Shown one piece after another: positions 1 to 11,556 of a stretch of DNA of 64,000 bases. Made by a program: the position numbers and the translations under genes. The stretch is from Agrypnus murinus (Eukaryota > Arthropoda > Insecta > Coleoptera > Elateridae), in the NCBI GenBank assembly GCA_929113105.1, contig OV816025.1:115156386-115220385 (forward strand). The letters are read 5' to 3'. The notes beneath the pieces are model-generated. The model saw nothing but the letters and a program-made list of their open reading frames with translations, searched no databases and was not told the DNA's origin. Each line of letters starts with the position of its first letter. Position 1 is the first letter of the stretch.

Positions 1-1500
1 CTATGGGGTTATTTTTACTTAGTTAAGTATTAAAGTTTTTATTATAACAGTATAATTTATTTTCTCTTTCTTTTCTTTACATTACCGGTAAATAACACAT
101 TACGAGTGTAAGTAACCTTACCCATGTAAACACACACGACATAAAACAGGAGATAATAGATTCTTCAAGAAGAGACCTTAAAGGTATGCTGTCTGTTTGG
201 GAGGTATTTATTTGTTATTTGGCCAATATAGCGGTTTAACAAAGCTTCCTGTTTTTTTAGTGAAAGGGGTATTAGAGCCAGGTCTTCATACTGACAATGG
301 AACGATATTTAAAATAAATAAGACTAAACGCCAAACTCTATGAGTTTTTAGATTTGTGAAAGTAGCATCTATCGGAAGGAATGTTGTTTTGCTATTGTTG
401 GAGATGTTTAATATTTTTAGATGGATATTTCCATTTTCAGTATTATTCATCCTGAAAAATGTTGCGAAAATAATGTTTTGAATTTGAGAATTAATGTGCA
501 AAATTCGAAGTTGCTAAGTAGACTTACTTTCATTAGTTTCTTAAACTTTTTTTTAAAATGTAGTACCTATCCTCCTAAAGTGTTGTTTTTGTTTTTTTAT
601 ATTATCGATGTCGTTAGTCTCAATTTTAATTTTTCTAAACATTTTTCCAACTTCCTGAATTCGTCCTCTTCTTCCATCCAACTTATCTTTCTTATAATCA
701 AAATCAACCTATTTATCGTTTTCTACATTTTCAGGTCCGTTTCTAGAGATAATATAAAATTCGTCTACTTCACAATCTTTTGTAACCTGTTCTAAATGAT
801 AGTAAATATCAACAAATGATTTGACACAGTAATTACATAGTCGTTAACTTCCGTTATTTGACTTTTGGGTGAGAGTTATTAAGTCCAACATTACCGTTTT
901 TCTTTTTGTATATCAAGATTTCAACAGTTGAAGTATTAGCAAAAACAGCTAGACGAAGTTTTTACGTATACTAAAAAATCAAAGGTATTGGTCTATTGAT
1001 TTTGACTCTCTCTATTACAACGGTTTAGAAAACAATATCGGCAAAAAACACCAAATATGGATTTCGCAAAATCATGGAAAAGATTTCAACTGATTTCAGT
1101 TGGTTCCATTTTGTAAATTTGCAAATATAAACTAGATATATTGTGTTTCTTCTTCTTCAATCGTCCTCAGTTCGTTTTCATTTTTAATACCGGGTATGAT
1201 TTTAGAATCAATGTATATTATTATTGAGAAAATATTTCGTTTATTCGTTTCGGAAAAAATAGTAAAGATAGTAGCAAATAGTGAACCATTTAACACACTT
1301 TTGGCAGTTTTTGTTACCAGTAACGGTGTGTCGATAATGAATATAGGGACTTTCTTCTTTTATAAACCTACTCTAAATTGAGTAGTTAAAGTCTATCGGC
1401 GAAAATGTCTCTCCATCCGAACTTGATGAAGCAAGAATATCTAGTACACTTTGTATGTTTGTGATTATCTAGTTTGTATAGAAAAAATTGTCATCTTCCT
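1..1500. other. No gene recognised; AT-rich non-coding DNA
   Basis: Open frames here are short and carry no motif I recognise. I see no terminal repeats or tandem arrays. Likely intergenic or intronic DNA or old mobile-element debris. Confidence 0.5.
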
Positions 1501-1504
1501 GTAG

Positions 1505-1600
1505 GTCACCTAGTTAGCTTAGTTGGCTAGAGCCCCGCTCGGAGAGCGGAATAATTGAGTAAAAGGAAGATCAGTCAAAGCAAAAATATTTCTATATAGA
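1505..1600 (+). repeat. tRNA-derived SINE head (decayed)
   Basis: TAGCTTAGTTGGCTAGAGC (about 1514-1532) is a good pol III A-box in a tRNA D-arm context. It is followed by an anticodon-like stem, CCGCTC/GAGCGG around GGA. The expected B-box is not recognisable downstream, so this is a relic of a tRNA-derived SINE and not a tRNA gene. No body or tail was defined. Confidence 0.45.
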
Positions 1601-3254
1601 TTTGCGTTTATCAAACGATTCTGTATATATGCAGTTTTTAAATTTCTGGATATCTTATTTCAGGGATCAAGAGGAGCAACTTTTTTATAGACATTTTCTT
1701 GTGGCTCTACAGGATGATACAAAAAATGCGTTTAAACGGTCGAACGTCAAGTTGCTTTATGATAGCAATATCTCGCTAGCTGTACAGACTACTATAAAAA
1801 ATGCTATAAAATTATTCCTTAACAAATTGTAAGAAAAAATGTTTCCATTTTACAGGGCGATCAGAAATCTTATACTATTAATTTTGTATATATCTGAAGT
1901 AATTCAAAATATATTTGCGCCGTCTGTGAAAAAGATATTAGTACCATATATGGTAGCTATTTAAAAGTTTCAAATTATCCTTTCTCTATTTGTCCAGTAG
2001 CATGCTGTGCTGAGTTTGATTTACGTTTATTCTAGAAGTCTATTTGTATTTATAAGTGTTATGAATTTTTCATTTGGTGCCAATTTTGCGCTAGCATAGT
2101 ATAAATAAGTGCAATTAATTTTAAATTAAAAATCGATTCTCTAATTTCTCCAGCGGCGTGCGTGTGGAGTATTTAATAAAATTGTTTTATTTTCACTTTT
2201 TTGCTAAATGTACAATGGCGGCCATTAAAAAAAGTGAACAGTGTGGTCATTTCAGTAGCACTTGTATATGTTAAACTTTTCTTTGAACGACATTATACCT
2301 TAAAACAGTTTATTTTAATTTCCCGAATACCATTAAAAAACATTTTATGTAGACAAATCAGTGTAAAATTGTATATCTGAAACTGATACATTCTGTATTT
2401 ACGCAATAAAATTAACAGAGTAACTAGACAGTGAGCTGTGTTGTCAGTTTTAATGTCATTTCTTATAATATATGTGAGAGTATCAGTGGCGTAACTACGT
2501 TAGGTTGCGGGCCCCTGCGCTCGTCTCATATTATACAACTATACATCGCATATTATACAACTATACATAGGTAACTTTTCTTAAAATAGAATATGCAATA
2601 ACTAATAATATAATGCTAATAGATTTATAAAATTTATTCAATTTTGCCTTATAAATTCATATTTATTTACTTCGATATAGACCATTAACGCAGTTGTTTA
2701 ATAAACAACAAAATAAAAATTGTATTCCTCTAGCAGTTTGAAAATCTTTATTTTATTTAGTACTTTTTTTAGGAAGTAGAGCTTCCATAATCTCCTCTAC
2801 CTTCTACCATTGCTTCTTTTAAATCATTTATACCAGCCATTTCTTCTTCTAAAACCTTTGTTACAGCCATTTCTTCTTGTGGCTAGGCTGAACAACTCGT
2901 TTATTTCTTTCTGAATGAGAAAGTGCTGGAAAACGTCTATTAATTTTTTGCAGATTTTCATCGTCATGATTACCACACAATCATGACGATGCGTTAATTG
3001 TGATTGTCTAAAATTGAATAAACAGTTGTATTATACTCGCGTTTAAAATACAGGATTAATTCGCGTATATTAATCCTCTCGCGCATGCGCGCTCGAAGGA
3101 TTAGATTATACGCTCATTAAACCTTTATTTTAAAATCTTGTATAATAAATAACTATTAACACCAGTTCTAGTTTTTTCCAAGCTTTAATGGAGGTGAATT
3201 GGTCAATTAAACTGTCAAAATCCATTGTTTTTGCTATTTCTCCTATAAATCCTC

Positions 3255-3418
3255 CAAGACCGTAGCTAGAAATTTATTTCCGGGGTGGTTTTGGGGAATT
3301 TATTTTCGGGGAAGCAGAATAGAAAAATAATTTTATTTTGTTGTCATTTATTAGTATTAAGTTTAGTTTCGGGATGGGGGGGTTAGACCCCCTAACCCCC
3401 CCCCTGAATACGGCCTTG
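3255..3418. mobile_element. 164-bp MITE with hAT-like ends
   Basis: Ends are CAAGACCGTA and CAAGGCCGTA in inverted orientation. The flanks AAATCCTC (3247-3254) and AAACCCTC (3419-3426) form a 7/8 duplication of hAT length. The right part contains long G and C runs that can pair with each other. It lies inside the larger element 2484-4213, so it inserted later. Confidence 0.7.
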
Positions 3419-3439
3419 AAACCCTCTTAATACATTTGG

Positions 3440-3826
3440 TAAAGCTTTAGATTAGATCAGCCACTCGTGCATGCTATCGAACTCATCCAGCTGAACAATA
3501 GTGTCTTAACCTAACAACCCAACCTGACCTAACCTAATTTAGGTTTGCGTTATTCATTAATTCATACGTGTTTTACTTTAGTTTTTGGTTAGGTTAGGTT
3601 AGGTGAGAAGAGGTTAGGTCGCATGCGCATCAAAACATGCATTTTCAGGTAGGGTGGGCGAATTAACATGGATGGCTATGGCTTCCCTTCCAAAAAACTG
3701 TTTGGCGATTATCTAGAAAGCTACTGCTCCCCCTAATATTGTTCACTATTGTTCAGCTCGATGAGACGCATCGAAGGGCATGGTATATAGAACGTGGGTG
3801 CGGGTGCCGGACCTAGACTGGAGAAT
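3440..3826. repeat. Foldback element with CCTAA/TTAGG core, copy 1
   Basis: The two arms are inverted: the left arm near 3445-3515 and the right arm near 3745-3826 share the stretch around CAGCTGAACAATAGTGTC and ATGAGACGCATCGA. Between them lie degenerate CCTAACCT and GGTTAGGTTAGG runs (3508-3540, 3588-3620). Copies 2 (21475-21960) and 3 (39815-40335) share the arm sequence. No protein-coding potential is seen. Confidence 0.65.
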
Positions 3827-4221
3827 AGCTATACATTTCTCCGAAAATTATCAATATGTTGTCGCTGATCTAACAAGTCAGCACATTTATTTTCAAGTTT
3901 TTAAACAAGTTTCAAATTTCATTACAATTTACCAGTACTTTAGTGTAAAGTGCTTTAGTTATTGTTATCGTCGTTGTCAAAGCAGCACTCAATAATTTAA
4001 TTAATCTTATTTAAACACATAACCTCTAATTATTTTGAGCACTGTCTATCCATAATTACCTTTTATTGTTTTCATAAAATGTTTTTTTACCTCCAATGCT
4101 TGTTTTAAAATTTCTACTCCGAACAAACTAAAATTTCACGAAAGCAGTACCCTTCAGAAGGTTACGCCACCCCCCGCGTCATTGTGTCTGCGGGGGTGGT
4201 AGTTACGCTACTGGAGGGTAT

Positions 4222-4560
4222 ACACACAATATCAAAATCTTAATAAAGACATATGTATTGTCCTGCAATACTACTTAAATAAATCTAATTACTAAAATTT
4301 TAGAATGGACAAAGGCATTTTCTTATAATAAATAATTGCTTAAAATTTAAAAACCAACTAGAGACCCATGCTTTCAATCTCATTTTTTATAAGTCTACGT
4401 GTATTCTGTATAATAAGTGTCATCCAAGGTTCATTCATGTGTAGGCATACGTAGCACACATACATAGGTCATCTCATCAAGTTTAGACGGCCATATTTGA
4501 GCCCACGTTCGATCCGTCAGTTTCTGACATAAGTAAAACGCCGAAGTCTTTTCCCCAAAA
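4222..4560. other. No gene recognised
   Basis: AT-rich sequence between the hAT-like element and the THAP fragment. I see no repeat ends or coding frames here. Confidence 0.5.
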
Positions 4561-4561
4561 A

Positions 4562-4692
4562 ATGACTGGTTGTAGTGCACCAAACTGTTCTAGCAATTCC
4601 CGCAATGGTGCACGTTTGTTTTTTTTCCAAAAGATAGGAAAATAAGACAAATTTGTTTGATATGCGTAGAAGTCAGAATTGGGAATTACTGA
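4562..4692 (+). pseudogene. THAP-domain N-terminal fragment, frameshifted
   Basis: From the ATG at 4562 the translation begins MTGCSAPNCSSNSRNGARLF, which matches the start of a THAP zinc finger (Cys-x4-Cys, then LFxFPKD). A run of eight T at about 4619-4626 is one base short, so the FPKDRK continuation is in another frame and soon meets a stop. THAP domains occur in host DNA-binding proteins and in P-element-type transposases, and the fragment is too short to say which. No partner domain was found downstream before the gypsy element at 5117. Confidence 0.6.
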
Positions 4693-5116
4693 ATACTCAA
4701 GATTATGTAAAGTAAGCAAGTTTGAGTCTTAATAAAATTACATATAGAAATAATATAAATTATTTAAGCATAGAGAAAGGATAGTTTTTTAGATTATACA
4801 CTCTTTTATTACCGTGTTTTACATTTCACGTAGTTCCATTTTGAAGAAACGCAATTTAAACAAAAAGATGATTAAACCAGATGAATGGCAAATATTGAAA
4901 TGAAACGCAATTCCTATGTTATTTAACGTTTCTAATGTAGTTACAGTGAATAAGAAAGGTAAAAGATTAAATGAAGAGATAAATGTAGTTGCAATTAATA
5001 AAAAAAAATTAAAACTGTTAAAGGCAATAAAGGAAACATGCCATCTAATTTCCAGAAACAATCATCAATAACACTGGATATGTTAAAGAAAAGCCTAAAA
5101 TAATTGAAGAGTGTGG

Positions 5117-7510
5117 TGTAATATTGGTTATTGTAATAGTAATAATAAATGCAGCAGCTTAACAGGACTAATATTTTATTTAATAAATATAAAATCATTG
5201 ACAAGTATTTTATATGTGTCTATACAGGGTGTCATGTGATAGAAGGCATTTATTTTAAGGGGTGATAGAAGACATCAAAAGGAACAAAAAAGTCTAAATA
5301 ACTTTTTTTCTACGTTAAAAGGCTTTCGAGTAATTTAGAAAAACCATTGCTATATCTGGCAACCTTGCTTAAGTAGAATCGCATTCTGCAACTGAAGGTC
5401 TTGAACTTGTTTTAGAATTAAGATCGGTTAGTCTAAACAAACGTACGATGACAGCCGTTGTTTTGCTGAAAAAGCTAAATGAAGCACGTTTTGTAGCTTT
5501 TTATTACAAAAGGTTTTTAAAAACAGTAAATAAGAAATCTAGGTCAGGATATGATCAACATCTGTGTAAATATGAGTTCAGATCAGATTACAAGCAGCAC
5601 TTTTCTCTGGAGTTAATTCAGTTAATTTGAAATAAATAATAACGCCAGCGGCGCCGTTATACGGATGAATACTTACTCCCAAATAACGGGTTAATTAAAA
5701 ATGCAATTGTTTTAAGTGTCATAGTGCAATGAAGACATTTAAAGAAACGTTTGTAATTGCGTATTAAAGAACAGGGGGAATACAGAAATCAATTTAACGA
5801 AAACAATACCGCATCTGATTGTGCAATTTGTTAATCAACATGTATTAAGTTATGGGAATTTTTAGAGCAATATTCAGTAAGCGCAATTAATAGTTTCCAG
5901 TTAAGAATTTAGGTAATATTTTTAAGTCGGTATTTATAAACGAGATTACCATCCCTTAAGAAATAACAGTACTTATAACGTTTTACAATAATTGCCAATA
6001 TTTCATTCGTAAATAATCTCCATTTTATTAAAAGGTTTCAATCATGCTTTTTGTTATGAGTTATGATGCTTTCAGCTTTGTTAAATTTTTATTGCAGTTA
6101 TTAGAAAACCCCATTCTGCGTACGTAGGGATCATGGTAACACTTAAAAAAGCCAACTTCTTAAGGCGTGGTATTTAGTTGTCTCTAACAGTTGAGATAAA
6201 GGGTGTAAAAACGTTGCAATAATGTTGCATCATCAACAACTATGCCTGGAATAATACGAATAATACCGGTAAATATTTCTTGCAGTGCCTACAATAACGG
6301 CTTTTAACTTTTTAAGTTGGTTCGAGTTGGATTTGGTTTTTGTATGAAAATAACCAGGATGCTTTGGCTCTTTTATTTTTTAAAATAAAAGCTACAACAC
6401 ATGTTCATGTTTTTTTAAGTTATGTAGCTGCAAATACTATCATTTTTAATTTTGGTTTCAATAAGGTCCATACAAGAAAAGTAATTTAATTTTAAATCTC
6501 AGCCTGGAAATGTCGAGAAATTGTTAGTTCAAAGTAGTGAAAACTTTAAGCAAAAACTTCAAAGTTTTTATTAATAACAAAGATTTTTAAATTTTTGTCA
6601 CCGATTCTAGATGCCCTGAACATTTTATAATCAAACGCCAATATATTTTTTATTCTTTACACAAGTTGGATTTTTACCTCATTGCGCGGTTTTTGTTAAG
6701 GCTCGCCCCACAGTGACCGGTTGCCATTGCAAAATTACTGATGCTGAAATTCGTTAATTATTCTCCTCAAAAACGTCAATTAATTTAATACGACATTCAG
6801 TTAATTCTATAAAACTATTATTACTTTAATTAATTTAATCAGCCAAGATATACCGGACGCCTATGATTTAAAGAGCTTTTTGACAAAGTGTTTATCTTAT
6901 CTCGCTCTAAAATGGTACTAAAAACTGTTATTAAATAAACAAACTCGTGCATTGACAAATCATTCCAAGTTCAAAAACCTAAAACTCAGTATTATCGCGC
7001 ATTATAGCATTAAACGGGTATTATTTATACAACAATCAGGCACTGACCCAAATAATCTTAAGCAAAACGTGCTTTTTTCAAGTTCAAGAAACATCCACAT
7101 CAGCATTTTGTGTAAACTGGAGCATATGGTTTACAATTTTTACAGGGTTGTCACGTTTCTTAATTGAATAAAATGTAAATTTTTGTAATTGTAAAAAGAA
7201 TTCAATTTTACGCGGAAACGACATACGATAGGATAAAACGTTATTAAGGTTTGTTGTTGTGATAGATGAGATACATCTGCCGACAAAGCCCCATACTTAA
7301 AGTGCTATTATTAACGCGGCAAAATGATGTTAAAGTTTACAACTTTCTTATTTTTTTCTGAAAAAGTGGTACGTTCTAGAACAAAGTTGTATAAGACTTT
7401 TTTGTTCCTTTTGGTGTCTTCTATCACCCCTTAAAATTAATGCGTTCTATCTCCGGACACGCTGTATATTGTTATTGTTATTTTTAAGTCTACTAGCTAT
7501 TATCATAACA
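5117..7510 (-). repeat. 3' LTR of the gypsy element, split by a DNA transposon
   Basis: The outer part 5117-5224 and inner part 7467-7510 together match the 152-bp LTR at 13984-14135. Read on the minus strand the LTR starts TGTTATGATAATAGCTAG and ends ATATTACA. The interruption is a 2.2-kb TA-flanked transposon. Confidence 0.9.
5225..7464. mobile_element. Tc1/mariner-type transposon inserted in the LTR
   Basis: Ends CAGGGTGTCATGTGATAGAA and, inverted on the right, CAGCGTGTCCGGAGATAGAA. The similarity continues for about 90 bases, including AAGGGGTGATAGAAGACA. It is flanked by TA on both sides (5223-5224, 7465-7466). Joining the flanks gives TCTATATATTG, against TCTATGTATTG in the uninterrupted LTR, so the insertion point is exact. 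No intact transposase is present. A weak minus-strand resemblance to a mariner-type C-terminus near 6280-6380 is only a hint. The family is inferred from the TA target and the CAGGGTG end. Confidence 0.85.
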
Positions 7511-7524
7511 TGCCCCTTTTTTTA
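7511..7524 (-). other. Polypurine tract of the gypsy element
   Basis: On the minus strand this reads AAAAAAAGGGGCA directly before the LTR start TGTTATG, the expected plus-strand primer site. Confidence 0.75.
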
Positions 7525-7729
7525 AATGAACTATTTGTCATTTTCAGAAAATGAAAACCTTTTCGGTGGGTTAATATGTCTTCCACTTCTTGTTATAGCA
7601 ACATGAGTTTGTGGTGTTGTTGTGGTGAGTTTGTGGCACATTCAGATCTATCATTAGAAGCATTAATTGGTAATGATTGACTTGTATTCGAGATTTTACT
7701 AACTTGAGGTTCCTTAGCCAAATTGGTTT

Positions 7730-8062
7730 TTAGCAAATGTTGTCTGTTACGCGATAGTTAACGCCTTCTGAATTTTTAACAATAAAAGGTCTCTGTTCAG
7801 GTCCGACTTGTATAATAGAAGCTGGAGACCAATGCGAAGAAAGATCTTTTTTATACATTACAGAATCTCCTACTTTTAACTGAGGCAAAGATTTACAATT
7901 TATGTCATGATACTTTTTCATGTTCTTTACTTTCCTTCTCATAAAATTTGTATATTTATCATAATTTATGACGTTAGGTTTTAAAACATTCTCACTAATA
8001 GGTAATGTCATTCTTAATGTTTTCGACATTAATAATTGTGCAGGAGAATATCCACTGGTTAA
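7730..8062 (-). pseudogene. Integrase C-terminal part (gypsy pol)
   Basis: The frame runs GYSPAQLLMSKTLR, the usual motif after the integrase core, then KVGDSVMYKK, typical of the small beta-barrel C-terminal domain of retroviral-type integrases. A stop follows VTDNIC. Another frame continues coding-like towards 7530, so one frameshift near 7735-7750 is likely. The upstream part of the same gene lies at 9621-9876, on the far side of the TTAA insertion. Confidence 0.8.
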
Positions 8063-9620
8063 CCGATTTCCACCCAATGTTGCGTTAACGCAACACTCCA
8101 GACGAAATTTTTTTTTAAGTATGTTGTGTCTAATTTATATCTGTTTTTATAACTTCTGTGTGATTTTATAGTGTGAAACTAAATGTAGCATATTTTTTTC
8201 TATTTAAATTCAGCTTTTATTTTATCAAAATTACAGCCTGAATTTATTGAATTTTGAATACTATTACATGGGTAACAGAAACGTCGTTAAAAAATTTACT
8301 CTTACAAATAAAAATTTTAATTTTTATCTAGAATGGCTCTGGAAACATCAAAAAGTGTTACTGTCGATATAAAAAGTCAAAAACTTATATAGTTTCGAAA
8401 ATACGTGATTATAAATTAGAGCGTTGCGTAAACGCAACATTGGCTTGATAAGGTATACAAATGTACATACCCTGCATTATTAAAAATTCCTGCATTTCTG
8501 GTGTTTGTCTCTTTCAATCTGTTATGGTTGCAGTGTTGTTTCTTGTGCTAGTAAATACTTGCACAAGGAGCAAATTTATATTCGAAAAAGGGTATTGGAT
8601 ACTACGCCGATCGGACACAACCCCGACCGCGGACACTTTGTCGACCGTGGTAACTACGCTGACTGACCGTTTTGGACACTGCCGACCCTTAAAATAAATT
8701 TTGCTATTGGACACTTCCGACCGTGGACACTACGTCACCCGCAAGCTGTGGACACTTTGCCGACCGTGGGCACTATGCTGACCGCAAGCGGTGGACACTT
8801 TTCCAACGTGAACACTACGCTGGCCGCAAGCGGTGGACACTGTGTCGACCGCAAGCAGTATACACTTTACCAATCGTGGACAACCTAAGGTCATATTGTA
8901 GAAAACATCTCAAAGATAAGATTTGTGAAAACCATATCAAAATTGACCAACAGGTTAATTCTTTTTAGCTTTAGCTTTAGTAGAACTTTATGTTTGTATT
9001 CACATCAGAATTGTAACTATGGACGGCTCTTAAGGTCGGCTTGTCGAGGATCGGCGAGGTGTGCAGCGATATTTATTTAAGGGGTTGGCGTCGTCTCCAA
9101 GTTCGGCAAAGTGTCCACCGCTTGCGGTCGGCATAGAGTCCACGGTTGACAAAGTGTCCACCGTTTGCGGCCGTCGTAGTGTCCACGGTCGGCAAAGTGT
9201 CCACTGCTTGCGGTCGGCAGAGTGTCCACGGTTGGCAAAGTGTCCACAGGATGCGGTCTGCGTACTTTCCACGGTCAGCTAAGTGTCCACAGCTTTCGCT
9301 CGGCATAGTGTCTAGGGTCGGGAAAGTGTCCAGTAGCAAAATTTATTTGAAGGGTCGGCCTGGTGTCGTCGGTCAACAAAGTGTTCAAAACCACCAGTCA
9401 GGGTAGTATCCATGGTGGGCATTGTGTCCCCGATCGGCGTTGTGAATTGGCATAAGTGGTATCCTCCCAATGTTGCGTTTACGCAACGTTAAATTTGTTT
9501 ATGTTCTAATATATTATTTATTTATTTTTGTATTAAACGGTTTCAGTTAATGTTAATAAAAATATCAAAACACAAAAAAAATTAATTTGTAGTTTTTCTT
9601 TAGTAGTGGTTTTAAATGGG
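8063..9620. mobile_element. TTAA-target (piggyBac-type) non-autonomous element
   Basis: Flanked by TTAA at 8059-8062 and 9621-9624. Ends CCGATTTCCACC and, inverted, CCCATTTAAAACC. Removing the insert and one TTAA reconnects the integrase frame between the YRNTPL and GYSPAQ motifs, which fixes both ends. An internal motif CCAATGTTGCGTT followed by ACGCAAC occurs at 8074, inverted at 8420-8443, and again at 9467. There is no transposase; the centre is an inverted array of GTGGACAC repeats. Confidence 0.85.
8585..9440. repeat. Inverted arrays of a GTGGACAC-type tandem repeat
   Basis: Left arm (about 8585-8890): units like GTGGACACTTTGCCGACC and ACGCTGACCGCAAGCGG in the forward sense. Right arm (about 9040-9440): the same units reversed, e.g. 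GGTCGGCAAAGTGTCCAC. The two arms also share an AAATAAATTTTGCTA segment. The spacer 8890-9040 is unrelated. The composition is far more GC-rich than the surroundings. Open frames on both strands are by-products of the repeat. Confidence 0.85.
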
Positions 9621-9876
9621 TTAAAGGAGTATTTCTATATTGAAGTAAAGCAATGTAAGGATCTGATTTGGTTTCGTAACATTTATTAAATATACTTTTA
9701 ATTATACCCACGGTTCTTTCTGCCAAACCATTGCTTTTTGGGCAATAAAAACTAGATGTTTTATGTACGATTCCCCAATCAGTAAGGAATTGTTTGAATT
9801 CATGCGAATTGAAAGGAATTGCTTCTAACGGTATTACATGACACGCAAAAATTGAATTTAATCTAATGTCCTTCAT
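9621..9876 (-). pseudogene. Integrase core fragment (gypsy pol), internally deleted
   Basis: The translation contains PFNSHEFKQFLTDWGI and SNGLAERTVGIIK, the second half of the DDE integrase core including the catalytic Glu in LAERT. The first part of the core is missing. The preceding frame (9863-11140) ends with the HEGH start of the HHCC zinc-binding domain, and the two are directly abutted in different frames. Roughly 100 residues, including the first catalytic Asp region and most of the zinc domain, have been lost. The SDNG motif before PFNS is also absent. Confidence 0.8.
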
Positions 9877-11204
9877 GAAGAATATCTAATATTCTTGGAC
9901 GTAATTTTAGTGGAATTATTAATAAATTTCCTTTAAAAACAAGCTCATCGATAACATGTAACTCATGCCTAAAGTTAAAGTATGGTTTAACTTCTGGACA
10001 AACTTTATTTTTTGAATTAGGCCACTCATTCTTACAGTATCTTATAACGCTTTGTAACTCATTATGCAACTGAGTTGCTTGCTTAATTTCATTTAACATT
10101 TGAGGAGAGACAGATAGATTAGTGACTAATAAATTAGCATGAATCCGTAATTCTTCATCTAACAAGTCATCTTCTTCTTTAGATTCTATTGGTGCTCTAC
10201 TAAGAGTGTCTGCAATATGTAAATATTTACCAGGAGTATAGTTGACAACTAAATCATACTGTTGCAGATTTAACATCATTCTTTGCAATCGTGACGGAAC
10301 TTCTGATAAAGGTTTTTGAAATAATGTTACCAGTGGTTTGTGATCGGTTTCTACTTTTAGTTTATTTTGACCATAAATATATTGATGAAAACGTTTACAA
10401 CCAAATTGAATTGTATAAAGTTCTTTTTCTATTTGAGCCCACTTTACCTGACATTCTGTTAAAGACTTTGACGAATAGGCTATTGGTCGCTTATCATGTA
10501 AAATAACTGCTCCTACAGCAAATCTGGAACTGTCAACTGATAGCGTTAATGGTAAGTTTGGACTATAATATGTAAGAACTGGTGCTTGACTTATTATTTG
10601 TTTTAATGAGTTAAATTCTGACATATGAGAGTTTTCCCAATGAAAAGCTATATTTCTTTTCAATAAGCTACGTAAAGCTACAGTTCGTTTCGCCATATTA
10701 TTTATATAAGCACCTAGATAATTAACCATACCTAGAAAACGTTTCACATTAGCAACATTTTGTGGAACTGGTAAGTCTGTAATTGCTTTTACTTTATTAT
10801 GATCTGGCTTCATGCCATCAGCATTAAAAATATGTCCTAAATATTTAATTTCTGACATTAGAAAATTGCATTTATTAATATTAAACTTTATATTGACTTG
10901 ACGAGCTCGACTTAAGACTTTGCGCAAAATTTCATTATGACCTTCTAATGTTTCACTAAATATAAGTAAATCATCTATGTATATTTGAACACCCTTTATA
11001 TCAGCAAATGTTTCTGACATAACTTTATGAAACATTTCAGGCGCACATGACACACCGAATGGAAGTCGAAGAAATCTAAATCTTCCAAATGGCGTAGAGA
11101 AGGTACATAATTTAGAACTTGGTTCGTCTAGTTTTATCATCCAAAGTCCGGACTGTGCATCAAGAGTTGAGAAATATTTTGATCCCCAAAGTTTAGACCT
11201 CAGC
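9863..11204 (-). pseudogene. Reverse transcriptase and RNase H (gypsy pol)
   Basis: The open frame at 9863-11140 gives 425 residues; the same frame continues to 11204 with SKYFSTLDAQSGLW. RT motifs in order: STPFGRFRFLRLPFG, then YIDDLLIF (the catalytic Asp pair), then INKCNFLMSEIKYLGH. RNase H follows, with LSVDSSRFAVGAVI, the E of EKELYTI, TDHKPL and ADTLSR. The frame ends at HEGH, the start of the integrase zinc domain. Upstream it is cut by the 352-bp MITE 11205-11556. It reads through this stretch without stops, suggesting a fairly young relic. Confidence 0.9.
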
Positions 11205-11556
11205 TACGGGGGACTCAACTGAGGAGACGAATCGGCAATGGGCGTTCCAAACATTTGCGTACCCAATGGCCTGTATTTTAAAAAATTTTCGTTAGAGAGC
11301 GCTTCGGTCCTTGACAACGCTCAGACTACGCTGGCCATTGTTGACAGTTCGCTGGAGTGCCATATGGGTCGCAATGTTTCATAAAAATTAGCCAGATTTG
11401 CGATAAAATTTGCGATAAATCGCATAATCTGTCAACACTGTCAGCGTTGTCCAGAATCGTAGCGCCATCTAGAAGTAACGTTCAAACTTGAATTAACGTT
11501 CAAGGTCGGGGACGCTTTATTTTACTCGTTTCGTCTCCTCAGTTGAGTCCCCCGTA
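11205..11556. mobile_element. 352-bp MITE with 8-base target duplication
   Basis: Terminal inverted repeats begin TACGGGGGACTCAACTGAGG on both sides (more than 20 bases). The flanks ACCTCAGC (11197-11204) and ACCTAAGC (11557-11564) match 7 of 8. Dropping the insert and one flank copy restores the RT frame through LRSKLW. The 8-base duplication fits hAT or Merlin, while the end sequence fits hAT only partly. No coding capacity. Confidence 0.85.

Larger units (their letters stand above)
2484..4213. mobile_element. hAT-like DNA transposon, non-autonomous or decayed
   Basis: The ends are inverted: CAGTGGCGTAACTA on the left and, reverse-complemented, CAGTAGCGTAACTA on the right. They fit the hAT end pattern YARNG. 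The flanking 8-mers GAGAGTAT (2476-2483) and GAGGGTAT (4214-4221) match at 7 of 8 positions, the target duplication length of hAT elements. No hAT transposase frame is visible. The interior holds two younger insertions, at 3255-3418 and about 3440-3826. Confidence 0.75.

Noticed and set aside
421..795. Plus frame of 124 residues near the left edge
   Set aside because: Phe/Leu/Ile/Ser-rich low-complexity translation of AT-rich DNA; no domain or splice context.
3508..3620. CCTAACC runs as a true telomere
   Set aside because: The runs are short, degenerate, in both orientations, and enclosed by foldback arms with ordinary sequence on both sides.
4483..4719. Minus frame of 78 residues
   Set aside because: It is the opposite-strand shadow of the THAP fragment, which has the recognisable motif.
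8723..9406. Several overlapping open frames on both strands with repeated Gly-His-Ala-Asp and Trp-Thr-Leu words
   Set aside because: They are produced by the GTGGACAC tandem array, which is open in several frames on both strands. No start context, no domain, and they lie inside a transposon inserted in another gene.
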